Shown here: positions 60,987 through 64,000 of the stretch, piece after piece | How positions within the stretch are numbered: position 1 is the first letter of the stretch | Layout: the number at the start of each line of letters is the position of its first letter | Assembly (NCBI GenBank): GCA_900446925.1 | Contig: UAVY01000001.1 | Span: forward strand, 62,001 to 126,000 | Length of the DNA: 64,000 bases | Origin: Citrobacter koseri | GTDB lineage: Bacteria; Pseudomonadota; Gammaproteobacteria; Enterobacterales; Enterobacteriaceae | Reading direction: 5' to 3' | Notes under the pieces: model-generated | Seen by the model: the letters and a program-made list of their open reading frames with translations, nothing else | Database searches by the model: none | What the model was told of the DNA's origin: nothing | Position numbers and translations under genes: made by a program

Positions 60987-62098
60987 TGCGCGGCTCCAGG
61001 TTTGCTCTCGCTGATCACCACCTCATCGCCCTCTTCCAGTCCCTTGACGATCTCCACGTCGGTATCGTTACGCGCGCCAATCGACACCTCGCGTTCACGG
61101 GTTTCGCCGTTACGCAACAGCGTGACTTTGTAGCGGTTGTTGCCGACCGGGTCGCCAAGCGCCGCCAGCGGAATCGTCAGCACGTTTTTAATGTCCGTGA
61201 GCTGAATATGCACCTGTGCGGTCATGTCCAGGCGCAAAATCCCTTTCGGGTTAGGAACTTCAAAACGCGCGTAATAGAAAATAGCGTCGTTCACTTTTTC
61301 AGGCGTGGGCAGGACATCTTTCAGCGCGCCTTCATAGCGGGTCTGAGGGTCGCCCAGCACGGTAAACCAGGCTTTTTGTCCGGGACGCAGGTGAATAACG
61401 TCCGCTTCGGAAACCTGCGCCTTCACCAGCATGGTGCTCATATCCGCCAGCGTCAGGATATTTGGCGCCTGTTGAGCGGCAATCACCGTCTGTCCCTGCA
61501 AGGTGGTGATTTGCGTCACCTCGCCTGCCATCGGGGCGACAATGCGGGTGTAATCCAGGTTGGTTTTTGCCGTATCAAGGGAAGCCTGATTACGTTTAAT
61601 CTGCGCGTCAATCGTGCCGATCTGCGCCTGTTTGACGGCCATTTCCGTCGCGGCCGTATCCAGTTCCTGTCGCGAAATCGCCTGGGTTTTCGCCAGCTGT
61701 TGCTGGCGTGACAGGGTGACGCGCGCCAGTTTCCACTCGGCTTCAGCCTGTCGGCGCTGAGCGCGTAATTCCATCAGCGTGGCTTCCACCTCTTTGATCT
61801 GGTTTTCCGCCTGTTCAGGATCGATAACGCCAAGCAGCTGATCTTTTTTCACCTTGTCGCCAATTGCGACCGACAGCGTTTTAAGCTGGCCGCTGACCTG
61901 CGCCCCGACATCCACTTTGCGCAGCGCATCCAGTTTCCCCGTCGCCAGCACGCTCTGCTGGAGGTCGCCCGGACGGACAATCAGCGTTTGATAGTGGGGT
62001 AGCGGCGCATTTAACGTTCGCCAGAGCGTAAACATCGCCACGATGATAATGAGGGCGATGAGAAGATAGCGCTTTTTCATTTTTCCCTTGAGCTTCAT
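60983..62098 (-). CDS. macA: Efflux periplasmic adaptor MacA
   Basis: Membrane-fusion protein linking MacB to TolC and stimulating MacB ATPase. Intact 371 aa, the E. coli length, starting [20 protein letters not shown], one N-terminal anchor. Lipoyl halves [16 protein letters not shown] and [15 protein letters not shown] flank an alpha-helical hairpin (about residues 95-175). An inner Met at residue 7 is possible. Overlaps macB by four bases. Confidence 0.96.
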   Translation of the reverse strand: MKLKGKMKKRYLLIALIIIVAMFTLWRTLNAPLPHYQTLIVRPGDLQQSVLATGKLDALRKVDVGAQVSGQLKTLSVAIGDKVKKDQLLGVIDPEQAENQIKEVEATLMELRAQRRQAEAEWKLARVTLSRQQQLAKTQAISRQELDTAATEMAVKQAQIGTIDAQIKRNQASLDTAKTNLDYTRIVAPMAGEVTQITTLQGQTVIAAQQAPNILTLADMSTMLVKAQVSEADVIHLRPGQKAWFTVLGDPQTRYEGALKDVLPTPEKVNDAIFYYARFEVPNPKGILRLDMTAQVHIQLTDIKNVLTIPLAALGDPVGNNRYKVTLLRNGETREREVSIGARNDTDVEIVKGLEEGDEVVISESKPGAAQ

Positions 62099-62146
62099 AA
62101 CGATCCAACATTCCCCGAGATATCCACCAGAGTGGGAAGATAAACC

Positions 62147-62163
62147 TTAACGGTAAATAAACA
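62147..62163 (-). promoter_or_regulatory. Possible PhoP box upstream of macA
   Basis: On the minus strand tgttta-tttac-cgttaa: the first half matches the PhoP repeat fully, the second at four of six, with the usual five-base spacer. It lies about 50 bp before the macA start. MacAB is reported to be under PhoPQ control in Salmonella. Weak on sequence alone. Confidence 0.3.
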
Positions 62164-62247
62164 AACACTGAAAAACGCGCCGAATATCGCCGTCGCTATC
62201 CATTGCTGGACTGCATTCCGCCACAGATGTCGCGGCTTGTTTCGCCG

Positions 62248-63907
62248 TTAATCCGCTCTCCCGCGCGCCAGCCAGAGTACGCGGGAGAACATTTTTTTGA
62301 ACAGCGTCGGCACCGCGTCAACGCCGCGTCGCCCTGCCTCCATCGCCACTTCAATGGCTAAATCAGGCTTTGACGAGCGGTGGATCGCCTTCGAGATAAT
62401 TTTCCGCATATTCATTGGAACGTTTTCCGGTATTTGCGCCACCCGATGAAAGACATCAGCAAATCCTGACCGATACATAAAATGTTCCATATCCAGAGCA
62501 GGCAATGCCGTCAGGTGCTCACGCTCTTCTTCCCGGTCGTTATTCAGCAAACCGCGCACCGTTGCGGCATATTTTTTCCCGGCTTCGTCGCCATCCACCA
62601 GCACATGCCACTCAATCCCCATCCGTCGGGCGAATTTTACCAGCGGTCTCAGGCCAGACTGGGCGAATTCGATCACTTTAATCCCTTCGGCATCGAAGTG
62701 ATGCCCACACTGGCGCGCCAGTTCGTTGATAACCCAGGTTTCCGTTTCGCCCTCCACCAGCAGCCAGCAGCGGGAAAACAGCGACGAGGCCCGGTTAAAA
62801 CGAATATGAAAAGCGATGCGGCGACCATCTTCCGCGCTCAGCCCGCCAGGCCCCAGTCGCCAGGCCGCGACCCGTGAAGATTCACGTACCAGACGGACAA
62901 CGTGCTCCACAGGCGTCAGCGACAGCAGCTCGCCGGAATTGGTCGTTGCCACACGTTGCAGCGGTAAAAGATTCAACAACTGCCATGCCACCGACAGCAT
63001 AATCGGATGCAGACGCGTTTCCGGGTCTTCAACCAATAATAATGGTCGGGCATCTTTATCCAGCCGCAGCGTCCCTTTTGCCTGTAATAGCGTGGAGAAC
63101 AGCCCCAGCAGGATCACGCGATGCGTGCGGCCGCCGGGTTTGTCGATCATCCGGTTAATAATGTCCAGGTAGCGCCAGCTACGCTGCTCGTTGTTCGAAC
63201 GGCGACGCATCAACCGATGACGGGATTGCCCCGCGCCTTGCTCGGAAAAGTAATGCTCCAGCAGCTGTACCATCGCCGAAAGCCCCTGGCGGATCTGCCC
63301 GTCCGTTAAATTCTGCGGACGGGTCGCCAGCTCTCGCGCCAGAAAGTCCAGCTGGCAGGCGGTAACTTCAACATCGGGAACATCGGGCACCGTACCGTTA
63401 CGGATGCGTCGCATAAAGCGCGCATCGCGCAGGCGCAGTACCGGCATCAAACGAATGAGATGGTGTGCCTGGCGATTAATATCATCGATCGGTAGCGGGT
63501 GGCCGTCGCCATCAAGGAAGCTGCGCAGCGTCATCACGCTGCCATCTGCCGCGCTCTCCCCCTCCAGACGGTAGAAAATACGGTGAAAGCCATCCTGACA
63601 GGGAGACCAGCATGCCTCCAGCGGGCGGTATCGACGCACCCGATGGCGGCCTGGCTGAGATTCACGGAAAGTGAGGATAATATGCAGATGATGTTCACGT
63701 CCCAGAATATCTCCGGGGGGGAAACCAGAAATCCTCGCGGATGAAATGATACAGTTCCGATTCTGGCGACAGCAGCAGAGTTAAGGCATCCAGCAGGCTG
63801 GATTTCCCCCACGCGTTCTCCCCAATCAGCACGTTGTTTTGCTCCAGCATCAACGATAATCGATTGATCCCGCGAAAACCCACAATCTCAACGCGTTCGA
63901 GAATCAT
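62248..63907 (-). CDS. ybjD: OLD-family ATPase/nuclease YbjD, one frameshift
   Basis: OLD-type protein: N-terminal ABC-like ATPase plus C-terminal TOPRIM. ATG at 63907 (MILERVEIVGFRGINRLSLM). Walker A GENAWGKSSLL near residue 32; LVEDPETRLHP is the Walker B region. The TOPRIM part has LLVEGETETWVINELA and HVLVDGDEAGKKYA with its acidic metal ligands. An extra C in a seven-C run near 63715 breaks DFWFPP from GDILGREHH. Removing it gives 552 aa exactly. OLD proteins are linked to phage defence in other contexts, but YbjD is a conserved core gene with unproven role. K-12 ybjX, expected between ybjD and macA, is absent; only 149 bp separate them. Confidence 0.93.
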
Positions 63908-64000
63908 GTATCCTCCAGAAATGAACAACTTATCCTTTCCGCAGTATAACGACAAAAATCCGTTTGCATGGCGTGATAATTGCAGCATTAAGTCCGTGCA

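Noticed and set aside
62248..63907. ybjD as a Gabija/OLD-type phage-defence gene
   Set aside because: It is a single OLD-family gene at its conserved core position without a helicase partner. A defence role cannot be claimed from sequence.

Overview
The window is chromosomal DNA of an enterobacterium close to Escherichia, Salmonella and Citrobacter. It reproduces, in reversed orientation, the block that in E. coli K-12 runs from ybjD to ldtD. The K-12 genes ybjX, ycaK/M/N, ycaP and ycaL are absent, and I see no Salmonella effector gene near pflB. AroA and LolA residues, compared from memory, fall between E. coli and Salmonella, so Citrobacter is my best guess. This is an inference.

Layout. 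1-10.5 kb: ldtD (partial), the condensin operon cmoM-mukF-mukE-mukB, elyC and ycbJ. 10.6-18 kb: kdsB, ycaR, ycaQ, lpxK, msbA and a ComEC-like gene, an envelope and LPS cluster. 18-24 kb: a long REP/BIME array, then ihfB, rpsA, cmk, aroA and serC. 24.5-33 kb: ycaO, the anaerobic formate genes focA-pflB-pflA, ycaD and ycaC. 33-37 kb: the DMSO reductase operon dmsABC, with FNR-like and NarL-like sites upstream. 37-51.7 kb: serS, rarA, lolA, ftsK, lrp, trxB, cydDC, aat and infA. 51.8-55.6 kb: an accessory island between infA and clpA. 55.7-64 kb: clpA, clpS, cspD, macB, macA and ybjD.

The accessory island is the notable part. It holds a three-repeat, two-spacer CRISPR array with type I-F repeats, a LysR/pirin/isochorismatase-hydrolase module, tRNA-Ser(GGA), and a 5'-truncated cas6f (csy4). 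A perfect 28-bp I-F repeat is fused into the truncated end of cas6f. No cas1, cas2-3, csy1, csy2 or csy3 is present. This looks like the deletion scar of a complete I-F system that left an orphan array. Orphan I-F arrays at this locus in E. coli have been reported to carry spacers against I-F cas genes, so the two spacers deserve a search.

Reading frames. 24 of 47 protein genes are broken by one-base insertions or deletions, mostly in homopolymer runs. Many are essential or near-essential (rpsA, msbA, lpxK, kdsB, mukB, ftsK). In most genes checked, removing the indels restores the usual family length. I therefore read these as sequence or assembly errors and annotate the genes as single CDSs over their full span. 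The cas6f truncation is different in kind and I regard it as real.
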